From Sweltsa coloradensis (lineage: Eukaryota > Arthropoda > Insecta > Plecoptera > Chloroperlidae): a stretch of DNA of 64,000 bases. How positions within the stretch are numbered: the first letter of the stretch is position 1; every line of letters starts with the position of its first letter. The stretch spans positions 124,001 through 188,000 of the forward strand of contig JAMZAV010000152.1 of NCBI GenBank assembly GCA_024449915.1, read 5' to 3'. The notes beneath the pieces were generated by a model, which worked only from the letters and a program-made list of their open reading frames with translations, made no database searches and had not been told where the DNA came from. Of the stretch, positions 22,001-30,510 are shown piece by piece. The position numbers and the translations under genes were made by a program.

Positions 22001-24412
22001 CACCGTATGGCAAGAGGTCACAACCTGCTGCCCGGGCTATGCTGAAACACCGTCCGGGACTTGTGAACCCGTCTGCCCAGACGGCTGTGTTGCTGGCGTC
22101 TGTACTGCCCCCAACACATGTCAGTGCCATGTCGGGTAAGTCCCATGCAGATAGCCACGTCATAGTAGGCGAGGGTGCTAAGATCTGTATTTATTGTGCA
22201 ACAGGTTAGAGATGAAATACGTGCTTTAAACTGTGTCTGTCTACCATTGGTGCTTCAAAACTTTTAGCGAATTCTGTCCATAGCAATCCATAAAAGAAGC
22301 AAAATTTATTTTTGATGTGTCGTATGCATGTAAATGATTTCAGTCATCCCAAGAATGACCACATATTCCTAACCTTCTGCATTATGCAAAATGCATTGTG
22401 AACAGTGTATGTTTGTCACACATTTCTCAATTAAAATATTTATTTCAGACATATAGGATGAACATTTCATTTAAATCATGCATTTAAACGATTGATTGCA
22501 CGTTAAATTCATGTTAAAATGAAAAATAAAATAAAAACCTAAAAGGAACTTTTATGCTTATCCAAAAGTTAAAATGGTGGACGTTTCTATTTTCAACAGG
22601 CACGTGAAGAAGTCGGAGACGGAATGCGTGCCCCACTGTCCATCTGGATGTGTCCACGGTGACTGCACCGGTCCAGGCACCTGTACTTGTCACGCCGGAT
22701 ACTCTAAGAGCAGCCACGAACTCCACAAGTGCGCACCAGTCTGCTCACAGCCGTGTGTACATGGCGTGTGCTCAGCTCCAAATACTTGCTCCTGTCTATC
22801 AGGGTATCAGAAAATATCAGATACAGTATGCGCACCAGTATGCTCACAGCAGTGTATAATGGCGAGTGCTCAGCTCCAAATACTTGCTCCTGTCTATCAG
22901 GGTATCAGAAAACATCGGATTCCGTATGCGAGCCTGTCTGTTCTCAACCGTGTGTAAATGGCAAGTGCTCTGCTCCAAATACATGTACTTGCTCTGAAGG
23001 CTATACCAAAGACGGATCCAATTCGAATATGTGTGTCCCGGTATGCAGTAAGGGATGTGTGAATGGTATTTGTACATCACCCGGGGTATGTACTTGTAAT
23101 GCCGGTTATAGGAAAGAAACGACACAGGGCATCGAGCGTTGTGTTCCCATTTGTAGCAAGGGTTGTTTGAACGGGGTGTGTACAGCACCAGAAACTTGCA
23201 CTTGTGTATCAGGACATCATAAAACGTCAGAAAGTATCTGCGAACCGAAATGCACTGGGGGTTGTACCAATGGGAAATGCATCTCACCAGAAGTTGCGTA
23301 TGTAAGTCTGGCTTTAAGAAAGACGATGCCAACGATAAAATCTGCAAACCGAAATGTCATTTGGGATGTATTCACGGAATCTGCGTGGGCCCTGATGAAT
23401 GTGCGTGCGATCCGAACTACAAACTGAGCAGAGAGCCACACAAGTGCGAGCCGATCTGCGCAAGAGGATGCTCAAACGCTGAATGCACCGCTCCCGATAC
23501 TTGTACCTGCAAGGAGGGTTTCATCAAAAGCTCCTCGGATGACACCGTGTGTGTTCCGAAGTGCAGCCATGATTGTGTTCATGGGTCGTGCACCGCCCCC
23601 GAAACGTGCACTTGTGAACATGGCTACAGCAAGGATCCTACAAACAAGTTCGCATGCAAACCAATATGTGCAGAGGGATGCCTTAACGGAGATTGCATCG
23701 CACCTGGGCAATGTTCTTGTAAGCAGGGTTACCACAAGACAAACGCGTATACATGTGAGCCAATATGTTCCCCACTCTGTGTAAACAGTTACTGCAGTGA
23801 ACCTGGTGTCTGTACATGCAATACTGGCTACAGAAAGACACCGGGTACGAATGAATGCGCTCCAATATGCTCACCACTGTGCGTAATGGTTACTGTAGTG
23901 AACCGGATGTCTGCAAATGCAATTCCGGTTACAAAATGACACCGGATACAAACGAATGTGACCCAATATGCCCAGGTGGGTGTACCAACGGTTTCTGCTC
24001 CGCTCCGTATACATGCTCCTGTTCTGACGGCTATGAAAGAGAATTCACAGGAGTCAAAACGAAGAAAACTGTTTGCAAACCGAAATGCTCAAATGATTGT
24101 GTGAACAGCATTTGTAAAGAACCGGAAATTTGTGAGTGCCTTGAAGGCTACCAAAAGAATTCATCTATAAGCCATGTGTGTGATCCAATTTGTTCAAGTA
24201 CCTGCACCAATGGTTATTGCAGCTCTCCCAATACATGTTCTTGTAGAGTAGGGTATGCCAAGCAAGGCGAAGAGTGCAAACCGGTTTGTGACAATGGTTG
24301 TGAGAATGGAAAGTGTATGGCTCCTAATATTTGTAAGTGTGATGAAGGATATTACTTAGATGAAGGAAAATGTGAGGCTGAATATGATATTGATAACATT
24401 CACGATAAATAA
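9686..24412 (+). CDS. Nimrod-family secreted protein with CCPGY motif and 18 NIM/EGF-like repeats
   Basis: Exons: 9686-9786 (ATG, signal peptide with core IPLLWPLLLSAHLACA, then LTGPNTC), 13357-13531, 21996-22135 and 22600-24412 (TAA). Phases agree (2, 0, 2). The third exon contains VTTCCPGYAE, the CCxGY motif that marks Nimrod proteins, then the first NIM repeat. The last exon holds 17 more repeats of the form CxPxCxxxCxNGxCxxPxxCxCxxGY (for example CSAPNTCTCSEGY). No transmembrane segment follows; the protein ends EYDIDNIHDK, so it is probably secreted like the NimB group. Nimrod proteins act in phagocytosis, bacterial binding and haemocyte biology. The long exon has three -1 breaks near 22857, 23295 and 23885; with one base allowed at each, the coding length is 744 codons and no other stop occurs. 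The second exon has only weak family resemblance. Vertebrate-style names such as 'von Willebrand factor D and EGF domain' are often given to such genes. Confidence 0.85.
10003..10096 (+). repeat. (TCTG)n microsatellite
   Basis: A near-pure TCTG tetranucleotide tract, preceded by a short TTTC run, in the first Nimrod intron. Confidence 0.9.
11017..11335 (+). other. Histidine-rich open frame in Nimrod intron 1 (exon or minisatellite?)
   Basis: From 'CTCAG' at about 11016 the frame reads a very His-rich segment (LGHHHGHPHHHDHPHQHGY, then GHMHLGHRYGHTH and RHDHRHGRRHGRHGHARN) until a TAG at about 11333. The DNA is a degenerate array of GGTCACNNNCAC units. Splice-like borders exist: AG before CATCATCAC, and CCT followed by GTACGT at about 11298. 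The frame does not fit the phase of Nimrod exon 1. It could be an unrecognised metal-binding exon, but a repeat artefact is equally possible. Confidence 0.3.
11298..12105 (+). repeat. Dispersed tandem units of about 70-100 bp with GTACGTATGTATGCATG core
   Basis: The segment 'CCCTGTACGTATGTATGCAT', followed by 'TGCACGCGAG..AT..ACACTCTTTGGGATTCTGATCTCCTGATACTA', recurs at about 11298, 11371 and 11474. Degenerate versions lie at about 11930-12100 and near 12365-12460. The block is split by an inserted repeat at 11557-11870. Confidence 0.7.
11557..11870. repeat. Interspersed repeat 'GGCTATTCGAG', copy 1
   Basis: About 300 bp with landmarks GGCTATTCGAGA, AAACCCGGTATCGGCACGTA, ACCAAGGGGACCAACGGCTT, ACGTCGAGGAGAACGAAGCC and CAGCGGTATACGTG. 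Further copies at 13931-14234 and 42201-42430. Non-coding; similar conserved-core repeats are widespread in insect genomes. Confidence 0.75.
12226..12345 (-). mobile_element. SINE family II fragment
   Basis: Contains the family landmark 'CTTTCAGTCAGGATTG' and 'GAGGACTCAA..CATTCGC' in reverse orientation. The tRNA-like part is badly decayed. Confidence 0.6.
12679..12828. repeat. Palindromic pair of tRNA-like segments
   Basis: ATTAGTGAATGATAACAATT faces its near-complement at 12800-12828, and a B-box-like GGGTTCGATCCCCAG sits in one arm with its inverted partner in the other. A fragment of the same sequence is at about 37480-37510. This looks like head-to-head SINE heads, not a functional tRNA gene. 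Confidence 0.65.
13602..13921 (-). mobile_element. SINE family I copy lacking its tRNA-like head
   Basis: The reverse-strand copy begins with the shared tail (ACTCAGTCACATAACTGATT) and contains the body (GCCTCGTTGCTAGGACGGCT). It ends before the pol III head. Inserted in Nimrod intron 2, about 70 bp after exon 2. Confidence 0.8.
13931..14234. repeat. Interspersed repeat 'GGCTATTCGAG', copy 2
   Basis: Same landmarks and order as 11557-11870, including CAGCGGTATACGTGGGTTTC and the CACCCACTCTACCCCTGAG end. Confidence 0.75.
14355..14490 (-). mobile_element. SINE family II fragment
   Basis: Shares 'CTTCAGTCAGGATTGCCGGT' and 'TTTGCATTCGCATTAAC' with the fuller copy at 20176-20408. Confidence 0.65.
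14569..15879. mobile_element. Non-autonomous hAT element, 1.3 kb, exact 8-bp target duplication
   Basis: The termini TAAGGTGACCA and TGGTCACCTTA are inverted repeats. GCTAGTAG is duplicated exactly on both sides (14561-14568 and 15880-15887). The 1311-bp interior is AT-rich with no transposase frame. It lies in Nimrod intron 2. A stray end of a related element (GGGTGACCAGAATACTTG) is at about 12483. Confidence 0.85.
16874..17304 (-). mobile_element. SINE family I, full-length reverse copy
   Basis: From the shared tail (AGAGTCTACCCACTCAG, then TTATATAACTGATTTTCAGT) to the complete tRNA-like head (CGAACCCTGGACCTTCTGCA, TTGGAAGCAGAGACGCTAACC). In Nimrod intron 2. Confidence 0.9.
18238..18475 (+). 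pseudogene. 3' end of a decayed LINE (reverse transcriptase C-terminal tail)
   Basis: One frame reads GRRPRGRPRQQ, then an in-frame stop, then VEQRRGDWNVVAGQKKMEG...NADPTQS. This is the 'RPRGRPR..W...D......RGvDWe.vA.dR..Wr.....aDPTQ' tail typical of L1/RTE-like retrotransposon polyproteins. Stops and shifts show it is dead. Confidence 0.65.
18703..18860 (+). mobile_element. tRNA-derived SINE, family III
   Basis: An A-box-like GTGGCGCATACGATTGGAG lies about 45 nt before a B-box GGTTCGAGGCC. The body ends in the AAC-rich microsatellite that follows. Only one copy seen. Confidence 0.6.
18861..18948 (+). repeat. (AAC)n/(ACG)n microsatellite
   Basis: AAC triplets with a central ACG run; probably the expanded tail of the preceding SINE. 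Confidence 0.9.
19334..19546 (+). repeat. (TATCAG)n hexamer array
   Basis: About 33 copies of TATCAG, nearly perfect, with one interruption at about 19364-19373. Because the unit is six bases, several frames stay open across it (YQYQ, ILIL, DTDT); these are not genes. Confidence 0.95.
19690..19865 (-). mobile_element. SINE family II fragment with tRNA-like head remnant
   Basis: Contains ACTCAGGATTGCCGTTGGC next to a decayed inverted B box (TATCGAACCTTGGACCTTC) and the 'CTTCAAGTGTCTAATCAAG' body. Confidence 0.6.
19905..20105 (-). repeat. Interspersed repeat shared with 41880-42118 and 34425-34560
   Basis: The reverse complement matches the other copies: GGTGGGAAGAAATATGGCAA, GTGGAGGTCCCCGAG and AATGTGGTGGGACCCTCCC. 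The copy at 41.9 kb reads like the tail of a retroelement protein (RWWEDRKIWQQLVEVPEEEE), so this is probably a LINE 3' end. Confidence 0.65.
20176..20408 (-). mobile_element. SINE family II, most complete copy
   Basis: On the reverse strand it starts CAGTGTTGGCTCGAGCG and has a B box in CCCGGGTTCAAATCCCGTC. It continues through 'CGGCAATCCTGACTGAAGG' and ends near the CCTGGGCAGGCTTCCCAC sequence. Confidence 0.8.
20411..20545 (-). mobile_element. SINE family I tail fragment
   Basis: Has CAGTCACATGACTGATT..TTTTCAGTGGGG and CATCGACGAGCGAACAATGA. It ends about 40 bp before the cytochrome b5 exon. Confidence 0.65.
20587..20876 (+). CDS. Cytochrome b5 domain exon inside Nimrod intron 2
   Basis: After TTTTCCAG the frame reads a near-complete cytochrome b5 haem domain: YSRAQVAPHNN, then SAWIILHDVVYDVTRLL, then EHPGGEEVLLTLAGGDATEA and FEDVGHPASARSI. 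Both haem-ligand histidines (HPGG and DVGH) are present. No in-frame ATG precedes it, so it needs an upstream exon. The frame stays open to a TAA at 20874-20876, or could splice out at CAGC/GTAATT (about 20853). The C-terminal membrane anchor is not visible. The exon is on the same strand as the Nimrod gene and sits between its exons 2 and 3, so it is a nested gene part, a displaced exon or a pseudogene fragment. Cytochrome b5 carries electrons to desaturases and P450s, usually on the ER. Confidence 0.7.
21087..21235 (+). repeat. Degenerate tandem repeat (GGTGATGGTTATT)
   Basis: GGTGATGGTT..TCTGCGAA..CAGCTTG-type units recur about three times with a period of roughly 50-55 bp. Confidence 0.5.
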
Positions 24413-24664
24413 GATTATGTGTTGATACGTTTCTATTTTAATTTATACTGAGGGGACTTAACATTCAATGCCCCTTTGATTTCTGTACCAAGGCAAACGC
24501 TACAAGGAAATAAGCTTATTTTCTTGTGTATATTTCTTTCAAATAGAAATAACTTTCCATAAGTTTAAATTGCCAAAGGTTTCTCCAAATAATTGAAATG
24601 TGAATGTGAACATTTTACGGTAACATTAAACCCAGATTAAAACATTTTATTAAAATATACTCAT

Positions 24665-24670
24665 AATAAA
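24665..24670 (+). promoter_or_regulatory. Candidate polyadenylation signal of the Nimrod gene
   Basis: AATAAA 253 nt after the stop codon, in an AT-rich 3' region. A plausible 3' UTR end. Confidence 0.5.
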
Positions 24671-26137
24671 TTGAATTAGGCATTGCAGAGTAATTGGAGC
24701 CAACATTTGTTATATCAATATTATTTTTCTTCTTCTTTCTCTTCTTCTTTCCAACACCCAGAGTTGGATTTAAACCATTCTCTGCCTAGGCCGCATATTT
24801 CCTATTTTCCAATTTTTTTTCTGCAATTGGTCCCTTTCTGCCTTCAAGGACACACATATTTCTAGGTAGTTCTTCATCCTGGATAATTATGTTCTCTGCA
24901 GAGAGGACATGTGGGGGAATCAACCACTCTTATATTCTGTGAAGATGGGCCTGTAGGTAGTCATGGCCTGTTTACATTAAAAAACTTGCCCCAACTACAC
25001 TTCTTTCTTCCTCGTCCGCTTTCCTCGTGACATCTCTTTCCTTTGTCAGCAACGGCTCGGTTCTCGATGTCTGAAAAATAATTATAAACAAACTGTTACA
25101 AACTTCAAGTGCCGTTCATTGTTGACGTGCATTTAATTTAGACGAAATGAAAACATTTTGGGAGTGGTCTTGGACAAAATTATACTAAATAAATCGACAA
25201 CCATTAACTACTTTTCATTTTATTTATAATAATTTTGTATCCTTACTTTAGATTTAATGGATAAGGAAAACAATTTGCAATAAAATTTACTTGAGGAATT
25301 GAAAATATAATTGTGACATACATTGGTTGTTAATATAATACTATTGCATTTTACATTTTCTTTCGTTTAATCAGTCATAGAATTATCAAATTTCAAAACT
25401 TACTTAGAGGCTAAGTATTTTATGTACTCAATGGCATTTTCTTAATCAGAAATCATTATAATCTTTAGTGCTTCACTTATTTGTTGTCATATGATAAGTG
25501 GTACATTTTTCAGCGTTAAGGCCTGACTACATACGTACATAATTAAGAACTTGTGATTTGTGATTTATGGTTTATGGTGCTAAGTTAAATAGCCAGAAAT
25601 CATAAGATAACCATTCAAAATTACCGACTTGTGACCTTTCTCACAACAGCGTTAAACAACTATCTAAAGTTACAAATTCTATGTTCAAAACTTCATTGGT
25701 TTATTTTCTATCACAGTAAAGAAGTAGAACACTGTCATCAAAATAATATAATGTAACATTTTAAAATAACTTTTTACTGTGAAGACAAGTAATAATTTGT
25801 TGTGTATTACACTAAATTAAGCTTTCAGAATAACTTGTTATTGCAAGTTCATAGTATTCATAGTATTTCTACACAAAGTATATCACCTTCATCAATTAAT
25901 TTAAGTTCCTGCATAAATTCTTTTTTTTTTTGTGAACAACCTACCAAATTGCACATGTGCATCACAAATCACAATGTTTTTAGTTATTTGTGATGTCCAA
26001 GCATTAATATGAGCACCATGTAAGTATATACCTTATTGCCTATTGGACTTAAGACCGTAGACTCGTGTTCTTTACTTCCTCTACTTGATAATCAGCTAAA
26101 ACCCACTTTAGAACATATTTATATCAATTTCAACTAG

Positions 26138-26539
26138 GGATGGACGAACCTTGATTTCTGAGTTTCAAACCAAATTCCAACTTGTGTACAAAAAAAAGTT
26201 CTGAATTTCAAACTCGAACAGAACTCTTACAAATTTGTCTGAAAATTGAAAACAAGTGGCTTGTGGGAATGGAGAACTGTTACTACTTTAAAGATTGAAT
26301 TGTAAATTAAAATGGCATTAACATATACTAATCCATTTGGGTGTTGGAATTGATTTTTAACGTGCATAATATATGCTACTTACTCTAAAAATGGAAGTCA
26401 TTTTAAGTCAAAGTTTGTGTAAAGTTTGAAATTATTGTAATAAACCACAAACTCAAACTTTAAATTTCGAACTCAAACCGAACCGAACTTCTAAAAAAGT
26501 TTTGAACTTCGAACCGAAAACGAACGATTGTCCATCCCT
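26138..26539. mobile_element. hAT-like MITE (AGGGATGGAC ends)
   Basis: Starts AGGGATGGACGAAC and ends GATTGTCCATCCCT (imperfect inverted repeats). Inside, 'GAACCGAACTTC'-type motifs repeat in both orientations. The flanks share ATTTCAA imperfectly. A partial relative (AGGGTTGTGCGAAC) is at about 1260-1390. Confidence 0.65.
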
Positions 26540-29509
26540 TATTTCAATATTTAAAATAGAACCTGATAACACAAATAAATCAAATAAATATCAACATTGT
26601 ATTAAATTTTCAATATCAAATAGATGATCAAGAGTGAATAAAAGTGCAATGAAATTTAAAAAGGGATTTAGTTATTTAGTTTAAAGTAATTTTGTTTAGT
26701 TTTTTTACCACACTAATTGAAGGACTATAGGGTGTGTGCTGCACATTAAAGAAAAAAATTACCTGTTAGTGTAACAAATACTTAAGTTTTTTTTTTACAT
26801 AAGAAATTCATCATTTGACATAGTTGATTACTTATAAGTTGCATTAAAGAAAAATAGCATAAATGTGGTTATATTTTAACTACGAAAAGAGTGTACGGCA
26901 ATGAAATTATAGATAGCCTGTAGAGCCTTAATTCTTGTTTTCAACTTATTCATTTTTGTTTTCGGTGTCAGTTGGTAACCTTGATGAAGAGTGGAAATCA
27001 AATTTCTATTGCCATTGAGTACGTAAACTACTTCAACTAAACCAGTTGGTAAATGTTGTGTAATAAGTTGTTACATTGTTGATATTTACAAATTACATAT
27101 ATTTACAGAAATTGCTTATATTTGTATGTCAACAATTTGCAAAGAAGCCATAGAGTTCATATGAAATATATTTCCTTACTAAATATTTGTCAGACGACAG
27201 AGTGAAAGTAAAAATTAAAGGAGAAAAAAGTAGTGAAAGTAATATAAAGTTAAATAAATCATCCAAAATCAGAAGCACCACTAGAACAAGTTCATAAAAA
27301 AATGTCATATAATTGTAAGATATTATATAGGTAAATCAGAAAAGGAAATACCTAGTGCAGCCAACATTTTTACAGCACAATTTTAACCTTGACTTAAAGT
27401 ATGTCTAAAGCATTTATGATTAGACAGATAAAAAATAAATCTTTAGTATTAGATCATCAAACATTCTCCCCAAAAAATTGTACAAATGAAGAGAAGAGAT
27501 ACATACGATAATTTATTTAAAATGGTGGGCGATCCTTACCAAACATGTTTTAATATCACTACACCTAAAAATGTAAATTTTTATTTACGTAATTGTTTTT
27601 ATTGAACTCTTGGTCTTCTTGTACGTAAATTGTTGATAAAAATCAACAAAAATGTCTTCTCATAACACCAGTTTGCAAGGCACAGCATTTGCTTTCAACA
27701 TTCAAACTTAAACTATTTAACAGCTTGAGGTGGAATTTTAACAGTACCGGTAACTTAAAATAATCGTATTGGTCCTTGACAATTTACAATAATGTATTTC
27801 AACTCATTCAAGTATATGATTTGAAATGGAAAGCACCAGAAGATCGTCTTACTTGGTTTGACTTGAAAACTTACCTAACATTAAAAACTACAATTTAGTG
27901 AAACAATTAAAACAAGAGTGTAGGAAACAAATTTTGATTTTAATTGATAACAATAATAATTTTCGAAGACACCGTCAAAATAAATTAGGTTACGCACATT
28001 TCATGACTTTGTTGAAAATTACAGTTAAATTAAATGTTTAATAGACTAACTTTTCTGAATTTTCAATTTCCAGACCAATAAAATAAATTCCACTCCAAGC
28101 TTTAAATAATTCTACTAGTTTCTTTGACTATCCACACAATATTTATAAGATAACAGTTTATGCGAATTATTTACAATATCTACCATCACCATCGAAATAA
28201 ATTCATCTATAAAATCAACCCTTCCATCAAATTGATTGTTATTCACAATATTTCTATCATATTTGTATAAATATTTCAGAAAACCATAAAACACCTTACC
28301 TTTACTGCATTAAAAACAAAAATATACCGTACAAATTAGATATATAGTTATACAATGGATTGTTTAGAACTACTTTTAAAAACGATTGTTGCGTGACTTT
28401 TACATAACCATCTTATTTATTGCATATTATGTTAACATGAGCAATAATTAGGAAAGTTAAATTGATACTTTTAATAAACTAAGTTCTGCATGCTGAGAAT
28501 ATGAACTCATGCTTATTTTCGAACATTTTAAGATCATTGTGAATATAATTATTACAAAATGGTGGCAAATACTTCTAGCCAACCGCAAACACTAATTTTG
28601 GTCTAATATTTTTTCGAAGGTAAAAAAAATGTCGACACCAATCGATCACAATCGTTTTCTATGTACTAAACATTCCAATGTAAATCTCTCTATAAATACT
28701 CTACAAAACCATTACAAACAAATTCATACTATAAAAACATTAGACCATAAATATATCACCAATAATTATTATTGCTAACATTCCCTGCTCATTTTAACAA
28801 ACGAAATATCACCACGTCACATATTTACTACATCAGCTTCGTTATTTTCACCGAATGTGAACATTTCTCTGCAAATTGTTGTAATTTTACAAGTCACATC
28901 CACTAACTAGTAACTTCTTTCATTTTTAAATATTCATTTGTTTTTTTCTTTGGTATCATTTGAAAACTTTATAAAAAACATATTTAAACAATTGTATTTC
29001 ATAAACTCATGCAATACCGGTAAAAAATTATGTATTTTATTGGGAGTCAAATTATAACCGAGTTTCGTAAAAATTACTTACATAAGTAATTGAACGTATT
29101 TTATTGTTGATTGTAGTATTGAAGCTTACCTTATTTACCCATTAAAGTGATTTGTTGTAAAGAAAGATAAGTAGATAAATCTGACTAAATTTGAAATAAA
29201 ATAAAATATATTCTGTTCTTGAGAAAACATTCAACAATTTGAAAGAAACTATCACACACAGTATCTCGACAAGTGTGTACTGTGAACACCCACAAAACAA
29301 ATATTACTCGCTTAATACGTATGTTCGTAAATATTGCAAGCATTTTAAAAAAGATGTTTCTCCTTGCACATTTAAAAAAAATCACAGCACTGCACAGATT
29401 TTAATATTTTTTAAATGTTTGTTCTCCTTTTAAAATTAGTATTCAATGATTTGTTTATGTCTTGATTAGTGGCTAAAATGCCCGTGTTATTAACTAATTT
29501 ACGCAAGTA

Positions 29510-29935
29510 TCTTACGTAATATGTAGTGCACAGTATCTAGCACACAGTTTTGAGCACTGTTTATAGTTAAATAAATTGCACATATGTTTTTGCACGATCA
29601 AGTTGTACAGATACTTGTACAATATTCTGCTAACAATTTCGTACATAACATATCGTGCATAGTTCCTTGTACAATACCGGTATTGCACACAATTATTTCG
29701 TATATAACATATAGTGCGTAGGTTCTTGAACAAAATACTGCAAACCATTTCTTACATAACTTTGTGCATAATGCCTTGTACAATATATCGGACAACTTAA
29801 TATACAATATGATTGTAGATGGTCTCTTGTATTGTAGCCTACAATATATTGTACACAATTTCTTGCATACATAATATGGTGCACAGTTCCTTGCACAATA
29901 TATGGCACACAATTTATTGCGTAACAAATCGTGCA
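29510..29935. repeat. Degenerate tandem array, unit about 60 bp
   Basis: Around seven units, each with a TTGTACAATAT..GCACACAATTTC..ACATAACATAT..GTGCA pattern, heavily diverged. Open frames rich in C/Y/I on the reverse strand come from the repeat. Confidence 0.75.
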
Positions 29936-30479
29936 CTTTTTATTTCCTGCAAATTTACATGTACCACTTTAAAATCAATATGAGTAAAGTTGACTTCAAA
30001 CATTTCCTGATCGATTCACGATCATTCCATTGTTCAATTTATCGAAACGATTAACTATAAGCGTCTATGCTTCGTTGAATTACGTGTGTCTTGAAACTTT
30101 GTAAATTGTTACTAGAGGTACAGACAAACTACAATTATACCTAGATTTGAACCAGTGTGATATTGTTATAAGTATTTGTGAAAAACAACATACCCGATTA
30201 ATGCATTTTAAATAACTTTAGTTTAGTGATAAATTTTTACCACATACAAAACGGTCATGGACCTTATGATAAAAAAACTATAATTAAAAATTATACTGAT
30301 TATTTCCTAAGGCTAAGTGTAATGATAGTGGGTTTCCATTTTCCAACCATTCTTGTGTAATATAGAAGAGTTTAAAACTGTTTAAAAATCAACAATACGT
30401 TTTAAAAGTTTAGGAAAACGAAGACGAAGAAGATGGCATAGAAAAGCTACATTCTGCAGTTAATTAACATTGTATGAAA

Positions 30480-30485
30480 TTTATT
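30480..30485 (-). promoter_or_regulatory. Candidate polyadenylation signal of the minus-strand gene
   Basis: TTTATT on the plus strand is AATAAA in gene sense, 25 nt beyond the stop codon. Other AATAAA sequences lie farther downstream, so a longer 3' UTR is possible. Confidence 0.35.
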
Positions 30486-30510
30486 CAATCGCTAGTTTCT
30501 TTTGCACTGA

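Larger units (their letters stand above)
24671..30479. other. AT-rich intergenic region with little recognisable content
   Basis: Between the Nimrod 3' end and the convergent minus-strand gene. Apart from a hAT-like element at 26138-26539 and a tandem array at 29510-29935, I see no exon, RNA gene or conserved repeat. Open frames here are short and low complexity. Confidence 0.6.

Noticed and set aside
22844..23347. 167-residue minus-strand frame opposite the Nimrod exon
   Set aside because: Antisense shadow of the repetitive cysteine-rich coding sequence.
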